Assembly (NCBI RefSeq): GCF_036108815.1
Contig: NZ_CP107985.1
Span: forward strand, 1,798,001-1,862,000
DNA length: 64,000 bases
Origin: Streptomyces sp. NBC_00353
Lineage (GTDB): Bacteria; Actinomycetota; Actinomycetes; Streptomycetales; Streptomycetaceae
Direction of reading: 5' to 3'
This document shows, one piece after another, positions 8,644 through 16,198 of the stretch. Position 1 is the first letter of the stretch; the number at the start of each line of letters is the position of its first letter. The notes under the pieces were generated by a model, which worked only from the letters and a program-made list of their open reading frames with translations, was not told the DNA's origin and did not search any database. A program made the position numbers and the translations under genes.

Positions 8644-9054
8644 ATGCAGATCGACCCGCGAGGCACCCGCTTTGCTGCCGCGCTCACCACACTTGTCCTC
8701 TGCGCAGTACTGATCACCGGCAGCGGCGCCCTGCTGGCCGTGCAGACCGCGATCTTCGCGCTCGGTGTTTTCACCGGCCTGCAGTACTCCCCGTACGGTT
8801 GGCTGTATCGGGTTGCAATTCGGCCCGGACTCGCCCCGCCGCGCGAGCTGGAGGATGCCCGTCCGCCCCGCTTCGCCCAGGGCGTGGGCTTCAGCTTCGG
8901 CCTGGTCGGCACCGTCGGCTACCTCGTCGGCGCCGACTGGCTCGGCCTGGCCGCGACCGCGCTCGCCCTTGCTGCGGCATTTCTCAACGCGGCCTTCGGC
9001 TACTGCCTCGGTTGCGAGATGTACCTGATCATCCGCCGCTTCCGAAGCGCCTGA
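8644..9054 (+). CDS. DUF4395 family membrane protein
   Basis: The 136-residue protein is strongly hydrophobic, with about four membrane segments (roughly residues 8-26, 27-42, 78-95 and 97-120). DUF4395 marks visible are IDPRGTRFAAALT at the start, SPYGWLYRVAIRPGLAPPRELEDARPPRFAQGVG in the middle (quoted in parts: SPYGWLYR, LAPPRELED, RFAQGVG) and NAAFGYCLGCEMYLI near the end, with the paired cysteines CLGC. The family occurs beside thioredoxin and rhodanese-like genes. A GGAG sits 8 nt before the ATG at 8644. Its function is unknown; a role in thiol or sulfur transport at the membrane is an inference from neighbours. Confidence 0.87.
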   Translation: MQIDPRGTRFAAALTTLVLCAVLITGSGALLAVQTAIFALGVFTGLQYSPYGWLYRVAIRPGLAPPRELEDARPPRFAQGVGFSFGLVGTVGYLVGADWLGLAATALALAAAFLNAAFGYCLGCEMYLIIRRFRSA

Positions 9055-9398
9055 GCACATACCTTCCAGAGCATCCAGTGCCGCTGATGCGGTGCCTATG
9101 TGTCAGCGAATCCCGGAATCGGCTGCCCCATCGCCTCGGTCGGCGCGGTCGCACGCTCGGCTGAGCGGGCTCGCTGTCGGCAGCCGCTACAGACGCCCGT
9201 CGGCGGAGGCCCTGGTGACGACCGGGCAGATCCGAGTGAACGACCTGCTGCGGATTGCTCGGCCGCGCGAGGGGTACCCCACGTCCTGGGGACAGGCCTT
9301 CGCCGAGTACGGACGAGCTACGGTCCAGCAACCTGCGCGCCGAGACGGCGACGCAGGAACCCCTCGACTCGTCCCACTCTCCTGTGGACCATGGGCAC
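9055..9398. other. Intergenic, no recognised gene
   Basis: 344 bp between the DUF4395 gene and an unrecognised membrane protein. Open frames here show no family similarity. The region should hold the promoter of the following gene. Confidence 0.45.
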
Positions 9399-10463
9399 AT
9401 GAGGCTACGACCACGAGGGCGCCAGGCAATCCGCGGGAACAAGCAGGTGGCGCGGCGACAGGAGCGGTTCTTCCGCGAACTTCCCAACGAGCAGCGCACC
9501 GACCTTGAGTTCGTGGCCAGGGAATACGCTCGTGCGATGTTCTTCAGAGGACGCGTCCCGGCGCTGGAGGCGAAGAAAAAGGACGGAAGCAGGTTCCACG
9601 TGGGGCTGAACATCGACACAGCCAGCTTCTCCGACGTGGCGCGACGTGGAGTCCTGGTGTCCGACACCCTCATGTTGTCGCATGACTATCACGGGGATTT
9701 CCTGAATCTGGGTTCTTACCTCTCGAGCGTGGACGCCGACTTGGACGGGGACGTCGCGCGGGTGCACTACGGAATGAAGTGTCCGGATGTACAGGGTTTA
9801 GGTCGGTGGATCCTAGAGGCTGAGCCTCTGATGCGGTCCGGCCTGGTCTGGTATTTGCCGCCTTATGCGAATAGCAACGTGGTGGACCCGCGCATGGGTC
9901 AGGTGGTCACGCACTACCGTCGCCTCGACGCGCTCGACTATCTCGTCGCGAACGGCCGGGCCATCGACGCCTCGGGAGCCACTCCCCTGAAAAGCAAGGT
10001 GGTTCGCCCCATCCTCACCATGGGCATCCCCTACCTGGAAGGGGTTTCCCTGCGCGACTTCGGAAAAATCACCGTCGAAGAGTTCAATTCCTACGAGGAT
10101 TTCCGGAGCTTCTTGAGGGGCGCGCTACTAGAGATGGATGACGCCTTGGAATCGGTGCAGTCCCAGGTTCAGCTCGCCAAACTGGAGAGCGAGATCCGCA
10201 GTCAGGTCCGCGCCGTCCAAAGGAGGATGGACCAGGCCGCGCGCACCAAGGCCATGGCCACCACCGGAGCCGTCCTCTGCACCAGCACAGCCGCTCTGGT
10301 GGCAGTCCAGGGCGAGTACCTCACGTGGGCCGTCTCGGCTCTTGGGGTGAGTGCGGCCGGGATCTGGCCGGCCATCCAATCGAGGTTCGAGAACGGCCGC
10401 CGCAAGCAGCGCGAGAGCGAGTGGTACTACGTCTGGGCCCTTATGGACGCGAGCCGTCCCTGA
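9399..10463 (+). CDS. Unrecognised protein with C-terminal membrane hairpin
   Basis: I do not recognise this 354-residue protein. The ATG at 9399 is preferred to one at 9255, whose extra 48 residues are low-complexity. It has a basic start (MRLRPRGRQAIRGNKQVARR), a soluble body with patterns such as ARRGVLVSDTLMLSHD and YLPPYANSNVVDPRMG, a predicted coiled coil at about residues 235-285 (LLEMDDALESVQSQVQLAKL onward) and two adjacent hydrophobic segments (about 287-325) followed by a charged tail. Codon use is less GC-rich than neighbours (AAA, TTA, CTA codons occur), which suggests transfer. It looks like a cytosolic domain tethered by a C-terminal hairpin. Confidence 0.75.
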   Translation: MRLRPRGRQAIRGNKQVARRQERFFRELPNEQRTDLEFVAREYARAMFFRGRVPALEAKKKDGSRFHVGLNIDTASFSDVARRGVLVSDTLMLSHDYHGDFLNLGSYLSSVDADLDGDVARVHYGMKCPDVQGLGRWILEAEPLMRSGLVWYLPPYANSNVVDPRMGQVVTHYRRLDALDYLVANGRAIDASGATPLKSKVVRPILTMGIPYLEGVSLRDFGKITVEEFNSYEDFRSFLRGALLEMDDALESVQSQVQLAKLESEIRSQVRAVQRRMDQAARTKAMATTGAVLCTSTAALVAVQGEYLTWAVSALGVSAAGIWPAIQSRFENGRRKQRESEWYYVWALMDASRP

Positions 10464-10548
10464 AACCGGGTGCGAGTAGTCGAGCCGCAGCCTCAATGCG
10501 CTCGGGAAGGGCTGCAGGCGATCCCGAAAAAATGCTGATCGCGAGGCG

Positions 10549-11157
10549 TCAGCGCAGTGCAACCTCGCCCGCGTGGACGGCGCCCATGGCGCGCTCGACA
10601 GTCTCCTGATTTTCGCCGACCGGAGCCACGTAGTCGATCACGTCGCGCGCGGCGTTATCTCCGAGGAGTCGGGCGATGACCCACGTGGCGAGATACTGGG
10701 ACGCCAGGCAACCGCCCGCCGTGGCGATGTTCCCCTCGGCGTGGAACGGCGCGTCCAGCACGGTGACGTCGCAGGCTTCGACAAAGGGCCGGCTCTTCCT
10801 GTCCGTGCAAGCCGGCATGTTATCGAGCAACCCGAGCCGGGCGAGCACCAGCGCGCCGGAGCACTGCGCACCGATCAGCTGTCGCGACGGGTCGAGCAGC
10901 AGCTTGGAGATCAGCCGGTCGTCGGCGACCACGTCTCGCGCCTTCACCCCGCTACCGATCAGCACAACCTCGGCTTCGGTCACGAACTCCATCGGGCGCT
11001 GCCCGGTCACCTCGACGCCGTTCATCGACGTGACCACTGGTGTCGGCGTCGTAATGAAGGCTTCCAAGCCGTCCTTACGGCACCGGTTGATCAGCGCGGA
11101 AGCGATGAAACTGTCGAGCTCGTTGAACCCGTCGAAGGTAACCACAGCTACCTGCAT
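10549..11157 (-). CDS. DJ-1/PfpI family protein
   Basis: The 202-residue protein has the DJ-1/PfpI (class I glutamine amidotransferase-like) layout: an N-terminal VAVVTFDGFNELDSFIASAL strand-helix and a nucleophile elbow GAQCSGALVLARLG with the reactive cysteine at residue 99. Members include isonitrile hydratase-like enzymes, chaperones and glyoxalase III-like proteins; the exact activity is not readable. ATG 11157 has a good ribosome site (GAAGGAG, 6 nt spacing). Confidence 0.85.
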   Translation of the reverse strand: MQVAVVTFDGFNELDSFIASALINRCRKDGLEAFITTPTPVVTSMNGVEVTGQRPMEFVTEAEVVLIGSGVKARDVVADDRLISKLLLDPSRQLIGAQCSGALVLARLGLLDNMPACTDRKSRPFVEACDVTVLDAPFHAEGNIATAGGCLASQYLATWVIARLLGDNAARDVIDYVAPVGENQETVERAMGAVHAGEVALR

Positions 11158-11357
11158 CACAACTCCTTCAAACACGGCATCGAAGCAGTCTCCCCCGGTG
11201 CGCCGTTCCGGCGCGAGAGCCAATCAGCGGCTGGTGGCATGTCTACCGCCGCTCTCCCAGAGCCGGTGCTACACCACGTAGAGCAAGGAACAACGATGGC
11301 CGCGCAAGGAAGTCATACGTTCACAGCTCACCCACCGCCGCACCGAAGTCGAGCTCG

Positions 11358-11579
11358 GTGCGGGAGCGTTTCTGCATCCCCCGCTGCATGAGAGCGCCCA
11401 TCCGGGCGGTGCTCGACGACGAGCCCATCAATCGCGTCATCGACGCCCGCACGGGAAAGCAACCCCAACCGATCACGCTCACCGCCGAGGACGGCAGGGA
11501 ACTGTCCCCCGAGGACCTCCTCGTGGTCCAGTCGCGTGCGGCCGATCCCGTCGACGCACCTCGCCGTCGCGCGGCATGA
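11358..11579 (+). other. Possible small ORF or gene fragment
   Basis: A 73-codon reading frame gives a plausible globular segment (VLDDEPINRVIDARTGKQ, ITLTAEDGRELSPEDLLVVQ) with codon use like a gene, but it has no ribosome site, an odd start and a basic nonsense-like tail. I do not recognise it. It may be a remnant. The rest of 11158-11718 shows no gene. Confidence 0.25.
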
Positions 11580-11718
11580 CCTGGCCGCCCTCGCCAATGC
11601 TCGGGAGCGGAGAACTGACAGAGTCCGCCCGTCACGGCCATGTCGGTGCGGCCGACCTGGCGGACTCAAGATCACCCCGTCGGTCCACCGGACGGGCAGC
11701 CCGCACTCGGACGTCTCG

Positions 11719-12888
11719 TCAGACCGCCTCCACCACCATCGCGTTGGCGAGTCCGCCCGCCTCGCACATCGTCTGCAGGGCGTAACGGGCGCCGCGCTCG
11801 CGCATCGCGTGGACCAGGGTGGTCGTCAGGCGGGTGCCGCTCGCGCCGAGGGGGTGGCCGATGGCGATCGCGCCGCCGTGCACGTTGACCTTGGCGAGGT
11901 CGGCGCCGGTCTCCTGCTGCCAGGCCAGGACCACGCTGGAGAAGGCCTCGTTGACCTCGAACAGGTCGATGTCGTCGAGGCTCAGGTTCGCCCTGCGCAG
12001 CACCTTCTCGGTCGCCGGGATGACGCCGGTGAGCATCAGCAGCGGGTCGGAGCCGGTGACGGCGAAGCTGTGCAGGCGGGCGAGGGGGCGCAGGCCGAGG
12101 CGGGCCGCCGTCTCGCTGGAGGTGATCAGGACAGCCGAGGCGCCGTCGTTGATGGGGCTGGCGTTGCCCGCGGTGACGTTCCACTCGATCTGCGGGAAGC
12201 GCTCACCGAAGCCGGGCTCGTAGTAGGCGGGCTTGAGGCCGGCCAGGATCTCCGGGGTGCTGCCGGGCCGTACGCACTCGTCGCGGGTGACGCCCGCCAG
12301 GGGCGCGGTCTCCGCGTCGAACAGGCCGGCGTCCCAGGCGGCGGCCGCCTTGTGGTGCGAGGAGACGGCGAAGGCGTCCATCCGCTCGCGCGCGATGGAC
12401 CACTTGGCGGCGATGAGTTCGGCGCTGATGCCCTGCGGGACGAGACCCTCGGGGTAGCGCTCGGCGACTCCGGGGCCGAAGGGGTCCTTGCCGGCGGGCA
12501 CGTTCGACCACATCGGCACACGGCTCATCGACTCGACGCCACAGGCGACGACCAGGTCGTACGCACCCGAGATAACGCCCTGCGCGGCGAAGTGCACCGC
12601 CTGCTGGGAGGAGCCGCACTGGCGGTCCACCGTGGTCGCCGGGACCGTCTCGGGGAAGCCCGCCGACAGCACGGCGTACCGAGTGGTGTTCATGGCCTGC
12701 TCGCCGACCTGGTCGACGGTGCCGCCGATGACGTCGTCGATGAGGGCGGGATCGACGCCGGAGCGCTCGACGAGGGTGCGCAGGGTGTGGGCGAGGAGCT
12801 CCACGGGGTGGACGTGCGCGAGGGCGCCATTGGGCTTGCCCTTGCCTATCGGCGTGCGTACGGCTTCGACGATGACTGCGTCACGCAT
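11719..12888 (-). CDS. Thiolase family acetyl-CoA C-acyltransferase
   Basis: The 389-residue protein has all thiolase marks: nucleophilic cysteine C91 in TTVDRQCGSSQQAV, the NEAFSSVVLAWQQ motif, the catalytic histidine in GGAIAIGHPLGASGTR and a C-terminal cysteine in TMCEAGGLANAMVVE. It should carry out reversible thiolysis of 3-ketoacyl-CoA in fatty acid or steroid side-chain breakdown. ATG 12888 is preceded by a perfect AAGGAGG (8 nt spacing); the longer start at 12945 is rejected. Two copies of a TTTGA-type operator lie 60-110 bp upstream, so it is probably controlled by the HxlR regulator encoded divergently. Confidence 0.93.
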   Translation of the reverse strand: MRDAVIVEAVRTPIGKGKPNGALAHVHPVELLAHTLRTLVERSGVDPALIDDVIGGTVDQVGEQAMNTTRYAVLSAGFPETVPATTVDRQCGSSQQAVHFAAQGVISGAYDLVVACGVESMSRVPMWSNVPAGKDPFGPGVAERYPEGLVPQGISAELIAAKWSIARERMDAFAVSSHHKAAAAWDAGLFDAETAPLAGVTRDECVRPGSTPEILAGLKPAYYEPGFGERFPQIEWNVTAGNASPINDGASAVLITSSETAARLGLRPLARLHSFAVTGSDPLLMLTGVIPATEKVLRRANLSLDDIDLFEVNEAFSSVVLAWQQETGADLAKVNVHGGAIAIGHPLGASGTRLTTTLVHAMRERGARYALQTMCEAGGLANAMVVEAV

Positions 12889-12949
12889 GGTGCGGGCCTC
12901 CTTGGCCACCGGGGCGACGGGCGGGCCGCCCGTCGCGATTACCAATGAG

Positions 12950-12995
12950 TAGGAAAGTCAAACTCACTATAACTCGATGACTTGGAAAATCAAAC
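12950..12995. promoter_or_regulatory. Two HxlR-type operator copies upstream of the thiolase gene
   Basis: TAGGAAAGTCAAACT (12950-12964) and CTTGGAAAATCAAAC (12981-12995) share the core GGAAARTCAAA and lie 31 bp apart, about three helical turns. They match two further copies near the HxlR gene (13291-13307 and 13340-13356), giving a consensus TTTGA-N3-TCAAA with weaker left arms here. Confidence 0.6.
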
Positions 12996-13229
12996 CACCC
13001 CGGGCCCGGCGTCATGCCGACGCATCCTCCTGACTCCCCGACCTCCCGAAGCCCGTCGAGTCCGAACGTCGGCACGGCCCCAACTACCGCCGAACGAAGG
13101 GAAAATCGTCGGCCAGGAGACGCCCGTCAGAGTCCCGAGGCCTGGCGGACGGAGTTGACCGGCGCCGACCCGGTCGCCGCACGGCGCCCCGGCAGGGCGT
13201 GCACACGGTGACCACCAGGGCGCCCAGGG

Positions 13230-13290
13230 TCAGACCGGCAGGTTGGTCATGAAGACGGCCACCAGGACGACTGCAGCGATCGTCGAGAGC
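13230..13290 (-). pseudogene. Possible C-terminal scrap of a membrane transporter
   Basis: One minus-strand frame reads LSTIAAVVLVAVFMTNLPV followed by a stop (TGA at 13232-13230), which looks like the last membrane helix of a transporter. Nothing upstream continues it; the 13291-13307 operator abuts its broken end. It is probably a relic of a gene once regulated by HxlR. Confidence 0.3.
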
Positions 13291-13356
13291 GCTTTGAAAA
13301 TCGAAGCAGCGTAGTCAGGAAGCAAGCCAAGCACGGGGTGATTTGAAAATCAAACC
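13291..13356. promoter_or_regulatory. Two palindromic operators upstream of the HxlR gene
   Basis: GCTTTGAAAATCGAAGC (13291-13307) and GATTTGAAAATCAAACC (13340-13356) are near-perfect dyads of the form TTTGA-N3-TCAAA. The second lies only about 25-40 bp before the HxlR start and would overlap its promoter, consistent with autorepression. Confidence 0.65.
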
Positions 13357-13384
13357 CTGCCTGGGCGATACTGGGGCCGTGACC

Positions 13385-13858
13385 ATGCGCATCGATCCCC
13401 AGGACATGACCGGACGCCCCTGCTCGCTCACCGCCGCCCTGCAGATCATCGGCGACCGATGGGCCCTGCCGGCGATCCGCGAGGTCATGCTCGGCAACCA
13501 CCGGTTCCGGCAGATCGCCAGGAACACCGGCGCCCCCACGGACCGCCTGGCGGCGCGCCTGAAGGCGCTGGTGGAGAGCGGCATCCTCGAACGGCGCCCG
13601 CTGCCGGACGACGCACGCTACAGCGGCTACTACCTGACGGAAGCAGGGCGCGATCTCGGAGGCATCACCCGCGAGCTCATCGGCTGGGGCGACCGCTGGG
13701 CCGTCACCGCGCCGCCCAGCCGGATCCGTCACCGGGACCACGAACTCGTCACCCACACGGTCTGCGAGACCTGCGGCGAGCAGATCCACGCCGAGGACAT
13801 CCGCCGGGAGGAGCTGACCCCCGGCTGGGACCGGTCCGGCCCGGTGCAAGCCCCGTAG
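13385..13858 (+). CDS. HxlR-family winged-helix transcriptional regulator
   Basis: The 157-residue protein shows the HxlR signature: CSLTAALQIIGDRWALPAIR followed by LGNHRFRQIARNTGAPTDRL, and the wing with GILERRPLPDDARYSGYYLT. The cysteine in the first helix (residue 11) is the usual HxlR position. A C-terminal extension contains a CETCGEQ motif that could bind metal. ATG 13385 is used; GTG 13379 in the same frame is equally possible. Repeated operators before this gene and before the thiolase suggest it controls both. Confidence 0.88.
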   Translation: MRIDPQDMTGRPCSLTAALQIIGDRWALPAIREVMLGNHRFRQIARNTGAPTDRLAARLKALVESGILERRPLPDDARYSGYYLTEAGRDLGGITRELIGWGDRWAVTAPPSRIRHRDHELVTHTVCETCGEQIHAEDIRREELTPGWDRSGPVQAP

Positions 13859-13861
13859 ACC

Positions 13862-14132
13862 GTGCGGTGATCGTCCGGAAGAGTCCGTCCAGCCCAAAGT
13901 GGTTCAGGGGCCGCTCGACCGACGAGCACGAGGAAAGGAACCTCCGGCTCGCGGACGGACCGGCGGTCGATGCCGGCCCCGCGGCGAACGCCTCGACCGC
14001 CTGAGGATTGGGCGCCTCGCTCTCCCCGTGATCGCTGACGGTGTCCTCGGTGCCGGTGTAGTGGCCGTGCTTGTCGTGGTCGGCTGAGTCGTACTTGGTG
14101 ACGCGGTAGACGCGGGGCAGCACGTCGCCCAT
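13862..14132 (-). pseudogene. Frameshifted, truncated RNA-binding-like protein gene
   Basis: From ATG 14132 the frame reads GDVLPRVYRVTKYDSADHDK and TGTEDTVSDHGESEA, matching the start of a Streptomyces family annotated as RNA-binding proteins. Similarity then moves to a second frame (GIDRRSVREPEVPFLVLVG) near 13980 and back to the first (PLNHFGLDGLFRTITA) near 13915. The C-terminal half is missing where the HxlR gene ends. Two frame changes plus truncation indicate a dead gene. Confidence 0.6.
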
Positions 14133-14399
14133 CTTCCAGCACGGGTCTGACGCTGCGCCGAGGAAATGCCCTTGGAGCTGAGACACACGCGCGGGAACGT
14201 GCCCTCAGACAAATGCCGAACTTGCTGTGCAGCGCACGCTCCATGACAAGTGCCGCGAGACCCTACAGGTGCTGTGGGATCTCATCTTCGCGGCACAATC
14301 TCACGATCTTGGCATCGAACGTGGCCCGAACCGAGACGCGGCGGGTCAGCGGTGTCCTGTCGCATTGAATGTGTCGGATTCTCACTCGTTTTCGTCGCC

Positions 14400-16016
14400 T
14401 CACCACGCACGGAGCCGGAACTCACGGCCCGGCCAGCGGGAGCGCAACCACCGGTCGTGGCTGGCGACCACCACGGCACCAGGACTGGTGCCAAGGGCCT
14501 CCTGCAATTCGTCGCAGAGCAGGGGCGAGAGGTGGTTGGTGGGCTCGTCGAGCAGCAGGAGCTCGGGCGGGTGCGCCAGCAGCAGCGCCAGGGCGAGCCG
14601 GCGGCGCTGGCCGACCGACACCTCCCCGACCCTCTGCTCCAGGGTGTGCGTGTTGAACAGGCTGAGTGAGTCAAGCGGTACGGACTCGGCGCGCTCGGCG
14701 CCGAGCGACAGCTCATACGTCTCTCGGACGGTACGGTCCGGCCGGCCGAACGCAGTGTCCTGGGTCAGCAGGCCGACCGTGAGCCCGCTGCGTTGCTGCA
14801 CCTCGCCGCCCGCGTCAAGTCGTCCGGCCAACACACCGAGCAGGGTCGACTTGCCCGCCCCGTTCGGCCCGGTGACCAGCAGCCGGTCGGCGGACAGCAC
14901 GTCGAGGCGGTCGATGGAGAGACGGTCGGTCACCTGGATGTCCCGTAGCGACACAAGGATGCCGTCATCGGAAGCGGCCGCAAGGGAGGGGGCGTGGAAC
15001 CGCAGTGGCTCGGGTGGCCGGCTGACGTGGTTGCGCTCCAGGTCGTCGAGTCTGCGGGCGGCGCTGCGGACCCGTCGTGCAATCTGGTTCTGCACCCGGC
15101 CGGTCGTGTGGCCGTAGCCCATCTTCTCGTTGTCGCTTCTGGTCCGTCCCGGTGCGACCCGCTGCGCGGTCGTGGCGGCGGCGCGGCGCAGTTCGGCGAG
15201 TTCCTCCTCTTCCTGAGCGAAGCGCTGCTGCCAGCGTTCCCGCTGGGCGCGTTTGAGCCCCTGGTAGGCGGTGTAGTTGCCGCCGTACCGGGTGGGTCCC
15301 TCAGTGGACGGGTCGAGGTCGATCAGGTCGGTGCAGACGGCGTCGAGGAACGCCCGGTCGTGGCTCGCCAGCAGCACGGTCCCCGGCAGGCCGCGCAACT
15401 GCTCCTCCAGGAAGGCCGCTGCGCCGTCGTCCAGATGGTTGGTGGGCTCGTCGAGCAAGAGCGCGGCGGGCCGCCGCGTCAGCAACGCGGCGAGCGCGAG
15501 CCGGCTGCGCTGCCCGCCGGAAAGGGCCCCGAGAGTCCGGTCGTACGGGATGGAGCCCAGGCCGAGTCCGGCGAGGACGATCGCGGCGCGCCGGTCGGCG
15601 TCCCAAACCCCACTTTCCTGCGCCCGGTCGAGCCGCACGCCGTACTCGACCAGCAGGGCGGCGTGGCCGGGTGAGTCCTGCGGTGTCCCGGCGAGCGCGG
15701 CGGTGATCCCGTCGAGTCCGGAGAGTTCCTCGCGGACTTCCCGCAGGGCGTGATCGAGCACATCGGAGATGGTCGAGGCGGCGTCGAACGGCATCTCCTG
15801 CGGTAGAAAGCCGAGGTCGGCCGGGCGGACGACGGTGCCGGCGTCGGGTGTGTCCTCGCCGGCGAGCAGCCGCAGCAGGGTGGACTTTCCAGCGCCGTTC
15901 TCGCCGATCAATCCGATCCGGTGGCCGGGTGCCGCGGTGAGGGAGAAGCCGTCGAGTACCCGGCGGGTGCCGAGCGTGCGGACGAGATCGTGGGCGAGCA
16001 GAGCAGCTTGAGGCAT
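14400..16016 (-). CDS. ABC-F family ATPase (ribosome-associated), second of tandem pair
   Basis: The 538-residue protein has two ABC nucleotide-binding domains on one chain and no membrane segment, the ABC-F layout. Domain 1 has Walker A GENGAGKST (about residues 38-46), signature LSGGQRSRLALA and Walker B ALLLDEPTNHLDD. Domain 2 has GPNGAGKST, VSVGQRRRLALA and ELLLLDEPTNHLS. A charged interdomain linker (about 245-330) is where ribosome-protection members differ. Such proteins rescue ribosomes from antibiotics or from stalling. It lies 182 bp after another ABC-F gene on the same strand; which drug, if any, is not readable. Confidence 0.88.
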   Translation of the reverse strand: MPQAALLAHDLVRTLGTRRVLDGFSLTAAPGHRIGLIGENGAGKSTLLRLLAGEDTPDAGTVVRPADLGFLPQEMPFDAASTISDVLDHALREVREELSGLDGITAALAGTPQDSPGHAALLVEYGVRLDRAQESGVWDADRRAAIVLAGLGLGSIPYDRTLGALSGGQRSRLALAALLTRRPAALLLDEPTNHLDDGAAAFLEEQLRGLPGTVLLASHDRAFLDAVCTDLIDLDPSTEGPTRYGGNYTAYQGLKRAQRERWQQRFAQEEEELAELRRAAATTAQRVAPGRTRSDNEKMGYGHTTGRVQNQIARRVRSAARRLDDLERNHVSRPPEPLRFHAPSLAAASDDGILVSLRDIQVTDRLSIDRLDVLSADRLLVTGPNGAGKSTLLGVLAGRLDAGGEVQQRSGLTVGLLTQDTAFGRPDRTVRETYELSLGAERAESVPLDSLSLFNTHTLEQRVGEVSVGQRRRLALALLLAHPPELLLLDEPTNHLSPLLCDELQEALGTSPGAVVVASHDRWLRSRWPGREFRLRAW

Positions 16017-16198
16017 ACGAGCACCAAACGGGGTGGGTGGTCGCGCCCGGGGTCGGAGCCGCGGACGCGAGTGGCGAAGCCCGGGCGGACGCGGCCCGCC
16101 CGAGCGCGAGGGGCGAGGCCGGTCCCGTCGCGTGAGGGACGAGTTCGGCCTGGCGCGAGGGACGGGGATTGCCCGCCCGGGTGAGGGGCGGGTCCGCC
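16017..16198. repeat. GC-rich degenerate repeats between two ABC-F genes
   Basis: The spacer carries imperfect repeats of a GCGNGAGGGRCGRG-like unit (about 16105-16195). They may be slippage repeats or form RNA structure between the two cistrons. No promoter or ORF is convincing. Confidence 0.4.

Noticed and set aside
9255..9398. Upstream start for the unrecognised membrane protein
   Set aside because: The extra 48 residues are Arg/Pro/Ser-rich without structure, so the ATG at 9399 was preferred; neither start has a strong ribosome site.
13343..13384. TTG start for the HxlR gene
   Set aside because: It lies inside the palindromic operator and would add residues not seen in the family; GTG 13379 or ATG 13385 fits better.
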